64,000 bases of DNA, from positions 1 through 64,000 of the forward strand of contig JAZUIF010000082.1 in NCBI GenBank assembly GCA_045642085.1, given 5' to 3'. The stretch comes from UBA1723 sp045642085. GTDB taxonomy: Bacteria; Bacteroidota; Bacteroidia; Bacteroidales; Paludibacteraceae. The notes under the pieces are model-generated. The model worked only from the letters and a program-made list of their open reading frames with translations. It did not search any database and was not told the DNA's origin. Position 1 is the first letter of the stretch, and each line of letters begins with the position of its first letter. A program made the translations under genes and the position numbers. Below, one piece after another: positions 51,652 to 61,887 of this stretch.

Positions 51652-52095
51652 TTATAATTTAATCTTGACGACTATTTTTTTCTCGTATCCGCTTCCGATA
51701 ATTGGTGCGTGACCGTCCGACGGGAAGAAGATAACAAAATCCTCTGGAGTAAGACGGAAGTAGCCAGTCGGCATCTCTTTATATATTAAATAGTCTTTCT
51801 CCTGATTTTGTCTGTCGACAGTCTTGCATTCAGAACGAGGGATAAATCCACATGTTTCTTCACCAATGATTGGCACCTGGATATCGATATATACGTCGTG
51901 GGCTTCAGGCAAAGCATCCTCTTTAGCACGAAGAGTTGGCTCATCCACGTTGATTCGGATGTCATCGTCGACAACGATCTTGCTTCCTCCTGGAATATCC
52001 TTGAAATCATGAGAGAAGATATATTCAAAAGCCATTTTGAATTTTGGATGAAGCGAGTAATATTTAGAAGCTTCAGATAATTTGTCTAAAACCAT
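51652..52095 (-). CDS. YhcH/YjgK/YiaL family protein
   Basis: 147 residues, one cupin-like beta domain. It has the family's pattern RAKEDALPEAHDVYIDIQVPIIGEETCGFIPR with the metal-binding His and Glu, then LTPEDFVIFFPSDGHAPII. Members act on sugars in sialic acid or galactoside breakdown (NanQ, EbgC); the substrate is not clear here, and no sugar-use genes adjoin. A -7 box (TATTTTTG on the minus strand, 52131-52124) is 29 bases upstream of the ATG. Confidence 0.87.
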   Translation of the reverse strand: MVLDKLSEASKYYSLHPKFKMAFEYIFSHDFKDIPGGSKIVVDDDIRINVDEPTLRAKEDALPEAHDVYIDIQVPIIGEETCGFIPRSECKTVDRQNQEKDYLIYKEMPTGYFRLTPEDFVIFFPSDGHAPIIGSGYEKKIVVKIKL

Positions 52096-52248
52096 AGTTA
52101 TGTCATATTTTAGTTTCGCATTACAAAAATAAGTTTATTTTCTAGAAATGTGAAAGTCAAAAGTCATTTTTTTAGTATTAAAAATAAGTCAAACCCGTTA
52201 ATATATAGTCAATTTGCGTGAGATATGTCATGCTTCACTTTCATATCT

Positions 52249-52256
52249 TACTTTTG
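52249..52256 (+). promoter_or_regulatory. Possible -7 box of the giant cargo gene
   Basis: TACTTTTG, 50 bases upstream of the ATG at 52306; no TTTG at the -33 distance. Confidence 0.4.
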
Positions 52257-52305
52257 GCACACTTTTTGTGGTTTTTGTTTTGAGTGATAACTTAAAAATA
52301 CAACA

Positions 52306-55300
52306 ATGAACTTTATTAATGTTAAACTGAAAACACTATTAGTGTGTTTAGTCTTATCTTTTGTATCGCTCTCCGCATCTGCAAAAGATATTTTTTATGT
52401 CAAGTCAGGAGGCACCGGAGATGGAAGCTCCTGGAGTAAAGCAATGGGTAATATTCAGCAGGCGGTCGACTCGGCTGCGAAAAGTCGTGCTGATGTATGG
52501 GTTGCCAAGGGTGTCTATTATGGTGATTCCACATCTGCTGCTGTTGTTAATCTTTCTCCTGGTGTCAGCTTGTATGGAGGATTTTCTGGAAATGAATCGT
52601 CCTTATCTGATCGAGATTTAGAAATGAATGTTACAGTTATTGATGGAGAATTAAATAAAAAGTGTATTCTCCAAGAATCGGGTTTTGATGATTCCTTGGC
52701 TGTTATTGTTGATGGATTCTCATTAGAGAAGGGTCGTGCTGGATTCTGGGATGATGGAGGTTGTGCAACTGTAGCGAAAAATGTCACTTTTATAAATTGT
52801 GTCATTAAAAACAATTCAGGATCTTTTAATACGGCTTTCGTTGTCCGAAATTCAGTAATAAAAAAGTGTAAGTTTTTAGACAATTCTGCTAATATAATTT
52901 CAGCATCGTATTGTGTTGTTGATAGTTGTATTTTCAATGCTCCTACAAGTAGAGAAATAGGTATCGCGACATTGGAGCAGTCTAAGTTGACTAATTGTCT
53001 TTTCTATGATAATGCTGCTTCGTATGGTTTGATTAATGCAACGAAAAATTCATTAGTCTCTAATTGTGAGATTTATAGAAACAAAACGCTTTATGATCCA
53101 TTGGTCAATTTGAATAATTCATCAATGGTAAACTGTTTGATCTATGAGAATGTGGCTGATCGTAGCAATACAATAGTTATGGTCAGAAACAGTTCTAGTT
53201 TTTCTAATTCAACAGTTGCAAACAACACTACAACTAGCATTAGTACGATTACTGGTACAATTGCAAATGATTCATATAGCAGTGTAGTTTCTAACTCGAT
53301 TATATTTGGTAATAAGATGTCCAATGAATTGAAACCTCAAATCAACAAATTGGATTTCATGAAAGTGAGATATTGTGCATCTGATGAAGAGGTGGATGGT
53401 GATAATTGCATTAAATTGGCTAAAGCTAACAGTGGTTCTGATTCTACACAGAATTATGTTTGTTTCGTAAATGCTGTTGCTGGCGACTACCGACTTCATG
53501 CCACATCTTCTTGTATCGACAAGGGTCTTGATAGTTTGTGCACACAGAATATAGATGTCTATGGAAAAGCAAGAATCTATGGTAAGTCTATTGACCTTGG
53601 AGCTATTGAGTTTGATGGTGAATATGTTCCTATGCTTGATTACAACCAGACAGTATGTTATAATGGTAATTCTATAGAGGCTACTTTCGATTCAACTATT
53701 TCTAAGATAGATTGGCAGATTGTCGACAAGGGAAATGTGTCTGGATTCACTAAGACTTCAGGAAGTGGAGTGTCTATCCCTTCAATGCAGTTGAAGACTA
53801 CAAAAAAGGATATTGACATCCTTTCTTTGAAAGTCACTCCTTATGATGCAGATGGTGTAGCTGGTGTGCCATTCAGCTATAATTACTATGTATATCCTGA
53901 TTTATCAAAACAGACTATTTCATTCAATTATCCAAAGAATGCTTATGAAGTAAATGATAAAAGCAGTGATTTGACTATCTCATGGAAGAATATTTCTATT
54001 CCTGTTGTGATTGAACATAGTGATTTGTTTGTTTGGAAATCATCTCAGGAGATGCCTGAAAAACCAATTATATCTTTAGTTAAAGGCAACAGTAAGTATA
54101 TCTCTAATCTTGACAACCATACTACTTATAAATATATGGTTAAGATTGTGACTACTTGTGACACTATCTATTCTGATGTTGATAGCTTTAGAATTGATAT
54201 TCCAGAACATTTGACAATTGTTGGATCTAAAGTTTGTGAGTTAGGTACAAAACTTAATGAGACAACATCTATTACAAGATATGTCAAAGGATTTGAATTG
54301 AAAGATTCTCTTTCATATTTTATCTCAGGAACTGATTCGTCGGATTTTACTGTGAAGTTGAGTGATAAATGGAATCCGTTAACGGGTGGAAATTTCGATG
54401 TCTATTTTACTCCTACTGATTCTGACAAACCGTTGAGCAAGGCTACTCTTACATTTACTTCAGGCAAGTATTCTGATAAGATTGATTTGTCTGGTATTTT
54501 GGCCAACCACCATGTTTTTGATATCACAATTGAGAAGGAAGAGTATAAGGCAGGCGACACTATAGCTATCAAGGGACATATTACAGATGCGTATGGAAAC
54601 CCAATGGAGGCTAAACGAGTAAAGATATATATGATCAAAAATGGACTTGAGATAAAGTCGTTTGATTTGGTGTCTGATGCTAAGGGTGAAGTCGAAGCAA
54701 AATATATCTCATATACTTATGAAAGTGGCGTTTACTCTGTTGGTATGTGTCTGAATGGAGAATCATCTAAAGCCACATTTACTGAGTTTAATATTCCTGG
54801 TATATCATGTGTTGTTGACAACACCAATTGGTTGGTTCAGAAGGGAGATACTATTTTAGGAAGTGTTACTATAAAAAATAATAGTAATATAGCTGTTCAT
54901 AATCTTAAGATCAAGACACTTACTTTAGCTAATGGATGTAAGGTGGAGTTTGATACAATTGGTGTTCTAAACGGTCTAGAGTCAAAACAGATAAAATATA
55001 CTGTTGCTGGAATGATATTGACAGAAGGAAATACTTATTTGTCGTCATCATTCCGCGTTGAAACCAATGAAGGTCTGTCATCTGATTTCTCTACATATTT
55101 CTATTGTGAGATGCCATATGGACAGATAAAGGTTTTGCCTTCAAATATTAAAGAGTATGTGTCGAAGCAAAAACCTAAATATGTAGAACTCCTACTTTGT
55201 AATCAGGGAATAGGGGAGACTGGTAAAGTCTCGGTATCTCTACCAGATAATTTCAAGGGGATTTCGATGCCAAATGGTACAGAGATAGAAAGCATTAAGC

Positions 55301-58300
55301 CTGGAGATACTGTCAGAGCAACATTAAAGCTTGCTTATTATGACGGAGCCAAACTTAATACTCCTGTCAATGGAACTATTGTTATAAATAGCAAGAATGG
55401 AAAGTCAACATCTGTCAAATTCACAATGGAATACACATCATCTTCAGTTGGAGATGTAGTCGTAGATGTAGTAGACGAATATTTCTATAATTCTTCAGCT
55501 AAGAATCATCTTGAGGGAGCTAAAGTAGAGATTAAGAATGCATTCAATTCACAGGTTGTCGCATCTGCGGTCACTGACAAAAGTGGAAAAGTGCATTTTG
55601 ATAGTATACCAGAAGGAGATTACTTGTTGACCGTTAATGCGGATAAACATTCCAACTATAAAGAAACTATTTCAGTTCAGGCAGGTCAGACTTTGAACAA
55701 ATTTGTATTTACTTCATATGAGGCAGTCAAATACACTTGGAATGTAGAACGTGTGGAGATTGAAGATAAGTATGAGATGACACTAAACACAGAGTTTGAG
55801 ACACATGTCCCAGCTCCAGTTGTTACAGTAGAGGTCCCTGGTGGAATTCCAGGTAGAAATGATTTCAATCCAGGTGATAAGAAGATTGTATATATGGTAA
55901 TCACAAACCATGGATTGATTGCTGCAAAGGATGTTAGAGTCGTTACTCCATCTATGAAGTATTTCAAGTTTACCCCAGATGTTGATCACATTGATTCCCT
56001 TCCTGCAAATAATTCTGTAGTTGTGCCGATGGTTATTGAGAGAGTTGATGTGAAAGATTCTTCATCTTCAACTCCAAATGATGGCAACGGTGGTAATAGT
56101 GGTAATGGCAACGTTGGTAATGAAAATGGTGGTAATAGTGGTAATGGCAACGGTGATAATACAAATGGAGATAAAGAAAATAATAGACCAGGATATACTG
56201 GAGAAGGAGACGGATTTATTAAACCTCCTTATGTTATACCTGGAGGTGGTTCGTCTGGATTGAATATGCCAAGTTATTATCCTGGAGGCGGTAATCAAGG
56301 AAATCTCCCTGGTGGCGGTCAGCCAGGTAGTTCTTTAGGAGACGATGATGATTGTCCAAAGATTATCATTATATATAGTTATTATTGTGGAGAATTGCTA
56401 TTTAAGTTTTCTTTCTTAAATTTGTGGCCTTGTCCGAAAAGTAGCATTAATGTTGATGTCAATATTCCTGGTTTGATATGGAATTATAATATTTATTCGA
56501 TAAGTGTTAAAGAATGTGATTCATGTGATGTTCGTCCTGATGCATTAATTAATTGCTTCTTAGATCTTGTAGGTTTAATTCCTGGTATAGGAGATGTGGT
56601 TGGCGCATATGGAACAGTGTCAGGAGCTGTATCTTCAGCTTCTAATATTCGTACTATAGTAAATAAAAAATCTGATGATCGAGATGTCGCAAGTTCAGTA
56701 TATTCTATTTCAACTTATTTGGCTAGTTTTGCTCCAATTCTAAGCAAAATTCCTTTTGGTTGTCTAGATTTGCTATGTCAGTATTTCTCTTGTGAAAATA
56801 ATGGTAAATTTGCCGAAGATTGTGGTCAATATCTCTATGATGCTGGTACGAATTTCTGGGATGATAAATTGAGATCCACAGGTGACACTGTAAACTTCTA
56901 TAAATATGCTTCTCCATATTTATTGGCATGGCATGATCGTGTTGAATATACAGCATTCCAAATTTATAGAAGCAAATTTATTGCAGAATGTATTGGAGCT
57001 GATGATAATATGATGAGCAAGAAAGGCTTGGTTGATTATTTGGATGTGGCTTGGAATTCTATTGCAAATCTACAACAGATTGATATCGATAAGATTAAGT
57101 CTATTCCTGTATCTGATTTGTCTTTGACTGATATGATTTCAATTAGTGAAAGATGGAATCGAACTATTGAAGCTTGGAATCATGGCATCCATTCTTCTAA
57201 TGATGATTATCCAAATATTGCGGAATATTCTGTATGGCGTGAAAACCTAGATAAAATCATTAATTTTTATCATTATGTAGTATTCCGTGGATTTGAATAT
57301 ATTCCAGATATGCTAGACTTCATCAATGGAGAAATGGCTAAGTCCAATAATAATAAAAAGAGTGTTTGTGCTAGTGTGAAGCTACAGATGTCTCAGACAA
57401 TGTCGATGACTCGTGAAGCATTTGATGGTACTCTTACTGTGTATAATGGTCAAGAGTCGTTGGATATGGATAGCTTTAGAGTTGTGCTTGATATTCGTGA
57501 TGAAAATGGTAATCCTGCTAATGACCTATTCCAGATCAACACTCAGTCTCTGTCTGGTATCTCTTCTATTGATGGGACCGAATCTATTGAATCTGGTGAT
57601 GAGGCAACTGCAGTGTTCCGATTTATTCCTGAAAGAGGTGCTGCTCCTAAGTCTCCTGTAAATTATTCGTTCGGTGGCAAGATTATTTATATTGAGGCTG
57701 GCGACACAATCACTATTAATATTGAGCCTGTGACATTGACTGTTAATCCAAGTCCAGACTTGCAGATCGACTACTTCATGCAACGTAATGTCTTAGGTGA
57801 TGATGCGTTGACTCTTGACCGTGTTGAGCCAACTGTGCCTGCTGCTCTTGGTGTGATTATCAACAATCAAGGATATGGTGTTGCTAAGAATGTGAAACTT
57901 GAGTCGGCAAAACCAGAAATCGTCGACAATGAGAAAGGCTTGTTGATCGATTTTGATTTCATCGGTGCTAGTCTGAATGGCAAGGATTGCAATCTTGGCT
58001 ATGAGAATATCAATTTTGGCAATATCGATGCTCAATCAGCAAAGACTGGTTTGTGGTGGTTGACAAGTTCATTGCTTGGTCACTTCACCAAGTATGAGGC
58101 TAATGTTGTTCATGCAAACAGCTATGGAAATGCAGATTTGAGCCTTGTTAATGGAGTCGCAATCCACGAGTTGATAAAGACCGTTGATGCTTACGGTGAT
58201 AAAGAAGATGGTGTGGTTGATTTCTTGGTAAATGATGACAATGATTCTGCGGAGACTCCAGATGCAATCTATTATTCAAATGGAGGTAAGGATACTGTTA

Positions 58301-59208
58301 AGGTAGCTAAATCTGCAAAAATTAATAAGACATCTGTTACCTCGTCTGATACTATTGTGACTCTTTCTGTTACTCCTTCTGATTCTGGTTGGACATATGC
58401 TCAGGTTGCTGATCCAGGCAATAATAACTATGATATTAAGAAGGTTGTTAGAACTAAGGATAATGTGGAGATTCCATTAAGTAACGTATGGACTACATTC
58501 GTCACACTTCCTGATGGATCAGAGCCAATCTATGAGAATCGTTTGCATTTCTTAGATTTTATGTCGACTTTAGGAGAGCAGGATTATAAGATCTATTATT
58601 CAATCAGAAAGAATATATTGAATGTGACAGAGATCTCAGGTGTTCCTCAGAATGAAACTACAGTGACCAGTCCTGTTGATAGTGTGATAGTGAAGTTCAA
58701 TTGCGGTATACAGAAACAATCATTTGATTATAATGATATTGAACTATATTGTCAGGCTGGAGATAATTTGAGCGACTCTACAATAACAATCAAGCAAATT
58801 GATGAGTTGACTTATATGGTAAACATCTCAGCTAAGACAAAGACTTCTGGATTCTACAAGTTGGAGGTTAATGTCGACAATATATATGATAAGAACGGAT
58901 ATTCTGGAGTGTTCGGAAAGAATGCTGCTTGGACACAGTTTATACAAAATGAGGAAGATGATGATGACGATGAGAATGAAAACGGTGAAATCACTCCTAT
59001 AACTGATTTGAATAATGATGAAATAGTCATTTATTCAAGACAAAATGGATTGTATGTCATCGCTCAACAATCAGGTTCGCTTGACATCTACGACATTGTT
59101 TCAAGATTGATAGTGAAAGATGCGAAATATGGTTTGGGTATTTCCCATGTCGCAACATTACCAAGTGGAGTGTACATAGTCAATGGAAAGAAGTTGATTA
59201 TCAAATAA
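52306..59208 (+). CDS. Giant type IX-secreted surface protein
   Basis: 2300 residues. Signal peptide to about residue 27 (SLSASA-KD). Residues about 30-435 are a right-handed beta-helix of the Pmp/pectin-lyase-like type, starting FYVKSGGTGDGSSWSKA and ending GAIEFDGEY. Then come Ig-like and CARDB-like beta domains (about 440-1050), a carboxypeptidase-regulatory-like domain (about 1050-1140: AVTDKSGKVHFDSIPEGDYLL), and a Gly/Asn-rich linker (about 1256-1350). A helical, partly hydrophobic segment follows (about 1415-1460, GLIPGIGDVVGAYGTVSG), more beta domains to about 2210, an acidic tract and a C-terminal type IX sorting domain (SGSLDIYDIVSRLIVK ... LPSGVYIVNGKKLIIK). The type IX system should export it and cut off the last ~70 residues. 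Its job is unknown; adhesion is plausible. Confidence 0.88.
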   Translation: MNFINVKLKTLLVCLVLSFVSLSASAKDIFYVKSGGTGDGSSWSKAMGNIQQAVDSAAKSRADVWVAKGVYYGDSTSAAVVNLSPGVSLYGGFSGNESSLSDRDLEMNVTVIDGELNKKCILQESGFDDSLAVIVDGFSLEKGRAGFWDDGGCATVAKNVTFINCVIKNNSGSFNTAFVVRNSVIKKCKFLDNSANIISASYCVVDSCIFNAPTSREIGIATLEQSKLTNCLFYDNAASYGLINATKNSLVSNCEIYRNKTLYDPLVNLNNSSMVNCLIYENVADRSNTIVMVRNSSSFSNSTVANNTTTSISTITGTIANDSYSSVVSNSIIFGNKMSNELKPQINKLDFMKVRYCASDEEVDGDNCIKLAKANSGSDSTQNYVCFVNAVAGDYRLHATSSCIDKGLDSLCTQNIDVYGKARIYGKSIDLGAIEFDGEYVPMLDYNQTVCYNGNSIEATFDSTISKIDWQIVDKGNVSGFTKTSGSGVSIPSMQLKTTKKDIDILSLKVTPYDADGVAGVPFSYNYYVYPDLSKQTISFNYPKNAYEVNDKSSDLTISWKNISIPVVIEHSDLFVWKSSQEMPEKPIISLVKGNSKYISNLDNHTTYKYMVKIVTTCDTIYSDVDSFRIDIPEHLTIVGSKVCELGTKLNETTSITRYVKGFELKDSLSYFISGTDSSDFTVKLSDKWNPLTGGNFDVYFTPTDSDKPLSKATLTFTSGKYSDKIDLSGILANHHVFDITIEKEEYKAGDTIAIKGHITDAYGNPMEAKRVKIYMIKNGLEIKSFDLVSDAKGEVEAKYISYTYESGVYSVGMCLNGESSKATFTEFNIPGISCVVDNTNWLVQKGDTILGSVTIKNNSNIAVHNLKIKTLTLANGCKVEFDTIGVLNGLESKQIKYTVAGMILTEGNTYLSSSFRVETNEGLSSDFSTYFYCEMPYGQIKVLPSNIKEYVSKQKPKYVELLLCNQGIGETGKVSVSLPDNFKGISMPNGTEIESIKPGDTVRATLKLAYYDGAKLNTPVNGTIVINSKNGKSTSVKFTMEYTSSSVGDVVVDVVDEYFYNSSAKNHLEGAKVEIKNAFNSQVVASAVTDKSGKVHFDSIPEGDYLLTVNADKHSNYKETISVQAGQTLNKFVFTSYEAVKYTWNVERVEIEDKYEMTLNTEFETHVPAPVVTVEVPGGIPGRNDFNPGDKKIVYMVITNHGLIAAKDVRVVTPSMKYFKFTPDVDHIDSLPANNSVVVPMVIERVDVKDSSSSTPNDGNGGNSGNGNVGNENGGNSGNGNGDNTNGDKENNRPGYTGEGDGFIKPPYVIPGGGSSGLNMPSYYPGGGNQGNLPGGGQPGSSLGDDDDCPKIIIIYSYYCGELLFKFSFLNLWPCPKSSINVDVNIPGLIWNYNIYSISVKECDSCDVRPDALINCFLDLVGLIPGIGDVVGAYGTVSGAVSSASNIRTIVNKKSDDRDVASSVYSISTYLASFAPILSKIPFGCLDLLCQYFSCENNGKFAEDCGQYLYDAGTNFWDDKLRSTGDTVNFYKYASPYLLAWHDRVEYTAFQIYRSKFIAECIGADDNMMSKKGLVDYLDVAWNSIANLQQIDIDKIKSIPVSDLSLTDMISISERWNRTIEAWNHGIHSSNDDYPNIAEYSVWRENLDKIINFYHYVVFRGFEYIPDMLDFINGEMAKSNNNKKSVCASVKLQMSQTMSMTREAFDGTLTVYNGQESLDMDSFRVVLDIRDENGNPANDLFQINTQSLSGISSIDGTESIESGDEATAVFRFIPERGAAPKSPVNYSFGGKIIYIEAGDTITINIEPVTLTVNPSPDLQIDYFMQRNVLGDDALTLDRVEPTVPAALGVIINNQGYGVAKNVKLESAKPEIVDNEKGLLIDFDFIGASLNGKDCNLGYENINFGNIDAQSAKTGLWWLTSSLLGHFTKYEANVVHANSYGNADLSLVNGVAIHELIKTVDAYGDKEDGVVDFLVNDDNDSAETPDAIYYSNGGKDTVKVAKSAKINKTSVTSSDTIVTLSVTPSDSGWTYAQVADPGNNNYDIKKVVRTKDNVEIPLSNVWTTFVTLPDGSEPIYENRLHFLDFMSTLGEQDYKIYYSIRKNILNVTEISGVPQNETTVTSPVDSVIVKFNCGIQKQSFDYNDIELYCQAGDNLSDSTITIKQIDELTYMVNISAKTKTSGFYKLEVNVDNIYDKNGYSGVFGKNAAWTQFIQNEEDDDDDENENGEITPITDLNNDEIVIYSRQNGLYVIAQQSGSLDIYDIVSRLIVKDAKYGLGISHVATLPSGVYIVNGKKLIIK
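56071..56350 (+). repeat. Low-complexity Gly/Asn-rich linker with tandem DNA repeat
   Basis: Coding DNA inside the giant gene. A 25-base block is repeated without change at 56089-56113 and 56128-56152 (offset 39 bases, in frame), both encoding part of a GNGGNSGNGN-type linker. Further Gly-rich Pro-Gly-Gly-Gly motifs follow to about 56335. A repeat unit divisible by three means slippage would change the linker length without breaking the frame. Confidence 0.75.
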
Positions 59209-59227
59209 AATAACTTCTTTAATTATT

Positions 59228-59272
59228 AAAAAAAACGCTTTTCGAATTATTTTTCGAGAAGCGTTTTTTTTG
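59228..59272. terminator. Bidirectional terminator after the giant gene
   Basis: AAAAAAACGCTTTTCGA and TCGAGAAGCGTTTTTTT arms (one mismatch), a strong stem with A and T runs on both sides. It lies 20 bases past the stop codon. Confidence 0.8.
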
Positions 59273-59286
59273 TAGAAAACTTATTC

Positions 59287-59294
59287 TATATTTG
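59287..59294 (+). promoter_or_regulatory. -7 promoter box of the beta-lactamase-like gene
   Basis: TATATTTG, 33 bases before the ATG at 59328. Confidence 0.45.
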
Positions 59295-59327
59295 TGACAG
59301 TTAAAATTGTTTGTCCAACTTAATTGA

Positions 59328-60674
59328 ATGCCAATGAAACACAGATTGTTTATTCCGTTGATGACAGCCTTATTATGTGGAGCATCATGCACATCAAGTA
59401 AGCCAGTAGAGGAAAAGCCAACCACAGGTCATAATCTTCAGGATCTTAAAGTTTATTTCGATTCTGTTTCTCCACGTCTTATGGGATCTATTATGATTAC
59501 CAAGGGTGATTCTTTGATTTTTTCGAAGAATATGGGATATTCCGACGTCGAGACAAAAACACCAATCACAGACACGACTTTTTTTAAGATCGGCTCAATT
59601 TCTAAGTCGTTCACTGCAATTTTGACATTGAAAGCGATTGAGTCTGGTAAACTTTCTATGGATGACAAACTTATCAAGTTTTTCCCTGACTCAAATATAC
59701 CTAACGCAGACAAGATTACCATCTATCATATGCTTCATCATCGCAGTGGATTATTTGATTATTTTAATGATGTGGAGGATCCGGAGGCGGATTTTAAATG
59801 GGTTAATTTGCCACAAACAAAAGTACAAATGGTGGAACGTATAGCAAATGCTAAGACTCATTTTGAACCAAACGAGAAGTTTAGATATTGCAATTCCAAT
59901 TACTTGCTATTGGCTTATATACTTGAGCAGATTTATTCTAAAAATTATGCCGAATTGGTTGATGAACAGATAGTTAAACCTATTGGTCTAAAAAATACAT
60001 TCTGTAGTTCAAGTAAGTCTTTGAGTTCAAAATCCTATAAGTTTTGGGGAGAGTGGGTTAAAGAGGAGTATGACCATCCTACAGTTGTGCTAGGAACTGG
60101 CTCAATCGTTTCAACAAATCAAGATCTTCAGAAATATGTTTATTCATTGGCTAATGGGGCTTGGGGTGAATATGTACATTCGCAAATGATGGATTTCGTA
60201 GAAGGTTATGGATGTGGATTATTTGGGGTCTCTGATAAATCTAGTTATAAATTCACTCATAGCGGTAGAATCGAGAGTTTTATCTCTATCATAAAGTATG
60301 AAGATGGTGTAGTCACAACTATCTTATATAATGGAATGGGAATTAATGCTGGCACTATTGATTGGACAATGAATCAAGCGATTAAAGGAGAAGAATTTCC
60401 TATTCCTAGTTTGACTGTCTTGGAATTGGATAGTATTAAACTGAATGAATATGTGGGTGATTATCAATGTGATAGTCTTGAACTTAAATTCGAGAATGAC
60501 GGGAAAAATTTGATCTGTACGGATGAGAACAACCACAAATCTGTTTTTGAAGCCAAACCACATGATTTCTTTCAATGTTTTTATGATGATTTGGATGTCT
60601 CGTTTAGCCCAACTAGAGATTCAATAAGATTTAGGAAATGGGGAGATTGGAAACTTTTGGTTAAGAAGAAATAA
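59328..60674 (+). CDS. Serine beta-lactamase-like lipoprotein (class C/ PBP4*-like)
   Basis: 448 residues (or 446 from the second Met). Lipobox Cys21 in GASC. The SxxK pair is SISK (90-93) in KIGSISKSFTAIL, the YxN motif is in RYCNSNYLLLAY, and a third-strand motif is THSGRIES (HSG in place of KTG). This is the AmpC/esterase/PBP4* family of periplasmic serine hydrolases; most are peptidases or esterases, not true beta-lactamases. A C-terminal beta domain (about 360-448) is present, as in many such proteins. It has its own promoter and terminator. Resistance is not implied. Confidence 0.88.
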   Translation: MPMKHRLFIPLMTALLCGASCTSSKPVEEKPTTGHNLQDLKVYFDSVSPRLMGSIMITKGDSLIFSKNMGYSDVETKTPITDTTFFKIGSISKSFTAILTLKAIESGKLSMDDKLIKFFPDSNIPNADKITIYHMLHHRSGLFDYFNDVEDPEADFKWVNLPQTKVQMVERIANAKTHFEPNEKFRYCNSNYLLLAYILEQIYSKNYAELVDEQIVKPIGLKNTFCSSSKSLSSKSYKFWGEWVKEEYDHPTVVLGTGSIVSTNQDLQKYVYSLANGAWGEYVHSQMMDFVEGYGCGLFGVSDKSSYKFTHSGRIESFISIIKYEDGVVTTILYNGMGINAGTIDWTMNQAIKGEEFPIPSLTVLELDSIKLNEYVGDYQCDSLELKFENDGKNLICTDENNHKSVFEAKPHDFFQCFYDDLDVSFSPTRDSIRFRKWGDWKLLVKKK

Positions 60675-60686
60675 GGTATTAAATTA

Positions 60687-60718
60687 AATAAAGCCCGACA
60701 AATTTGCCGGGCTTTATT
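60687..60718 (+). terminator. Terminator after the beta-lactamase-like gene
   Basis: AATAAAGCCCG and CGGGCTTTATT arms, 11 bases each, with an inner CAAATTTG; T-containing tail. Confidence 0.7.
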
Positions 60719-60721
60719 CTT

Positions 60722-60749
60722 TAATCTCTAATCTCTAAACTCTAAGCTA
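60722..60749. repeat. Heptamer tandem array TAATCTC
   Basis: Four 7-base units: TAATCTC, TAATCTC, TAAACTC, TAAGCTA, right after the terminator of the beta-lactamase-like gene. It is a third heptamer array with a unit sequence unlike the other two. Confidence 0.6.
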
Positions 60750-60837
60750 AAGTCAATTGCCATGAAAATATTATTTCGCTAGTTATTTACTTGGATTCTT
60801 TTTATATTTGCAAAAAGTAATCTTCACAATTAATAAA

Positions 60838-61788
60838 ATGATAAAAAATTCTATTGTTGGTTCTTGGAAAGCCAGACGAGATGGGAGAATTAGTGCGAAT
60901 GCATATGTGTTATGCACTGATATTCTGACACTTGATAGTGACGGACGTACATTCAGACAGTTTGATACAACAAAGGTAGTTGTACGAGCTGACGGTGGAA
61001 AAGAAAACTATCGTGTAGTTGTAACGCAAGTAGGTAATTATACCCTTAACGGAAATGTGATTAGATTTTCAGATATGGCTCCTCGCTACGAGACTTCTGA
61101 ATATTTCATCAATACTGATGATTGTTCTCCAGAAACAAAACAAATGTTAGAATCGCCTATGGCTATTCAAGCGGGTGAGGCTTCATTAAAAGGTGCTGTG
61201 GCTGAAGTGATGAAGAATAAGGCACAAGAATGTCAACAGGATAACTCAGGAAGCATGCCAACTTGCTATGTTCGAGTTGAAGACAACCGATTAATCATGA
61301 GTTTTGAAGGCTATGATGGTGAAGATATTCTTGAAAAGTGTGAAGAACCAGCTAATTTGGACAGAACTGCACCTGCAACTCCTGTTGAAGAGGCTCTCTC
61401 ATCGACAGCAGACAGTTTCATGGCTGCACTTAGAGCTGGAGATTGCACTTACCTTAACAACTACAGCCTATACATGCCATGTATAATTGAGGAGAAGGGA
61501 GACCAAACATATGTTACTATTGATCCTCTTGTAGTTGGCGGCATGGAACTTATTGTTGTTTTCACAGACAAGGACACTATGAGTCAAAGTGAATTACGTC
61601 AGGCCAAGACGGAATATAGACTCGTAAATATGAATGATTTGTATGCACAAATGCAGGTTTTTGATGGCATTTGCCTTAATCCTGTTAACGGTAATTCAGT
61701 CTGCCTTAAGAAATACATGGTTGAAGCCATGGCTACTTACAAATGGGGTGGTGTCGGAAGCGACGGAAGAATTATCATAAATGACTAA
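60838..61788 (+). CDS. Hypothetical protein: lipocalin-like N-domain plus SseB-like C-domain
   Basis: 316 residues from the ATG at 60838; a TATATTTG box (60803-60810) lies 27 bases upstream. The N-terminal ~120 residues start SIVGSWKARRDGR and follow with a strand-rich region (TLDSDGRTFRQFDTTKVVV, VGNYTLNGNVIRFSD) typical of lipocalin-like or similar beta-barrels. The C-terminal domain (about 190-316) has the order helix (STADSFMAALRAG), strands (YLNNYSLYMPCII), strand MELIVVFTDKDTM, then a helix and ICLNPVNGNSVCL, as in the SseB N-terminal domain. Both domain calls are by pattern. No signal peptide; cytoplasmic. Function unknown. Confidence 0.65.
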   Translation: MIKNSIVGSWKARRDGRISANAYVLCTDILTLDSDGRTFRQFDTTKVVVRADGGKENYRVVVTQVGNYTLNGNVIRFSDMAPRYETSEYFINTDDCSPETKQMLESPMAIQAGEASLKGAVAEVMKNKAQECQQDNSGSMPTCYVRVEDNRLIMSFEGYDGEDILEKCEEPANLDRTAPATPVEEALSSTADSFMAALRAGDCTYLNNYSLYMPCIIEEKGDQTYVTIDPLVVGGMELIVVFTDKDTMSQSELRQAKTEYRLVNMNDLYAQMQVFDGICLNPVNGNSVCLKKYMVEAMATYKWGGVGSDGRIIIND

Positions 61789-61887
61789 TTTGAATTAAAC
61801 TTACAACTTTGAAGGGCAATATCAATAGTGAAAACTATTGATGGCCCAAAGAATGTAAAGACGTTGGCTAATTCAAATTCTAATATT

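Noticed and set aside
59328..60674. Antibiotic-resistance beta-lactamase
   Set aside because: The third motif is HSG not KTG and it has a long C-terminal domain; family members of this shape are mostly peptidases or esterases.
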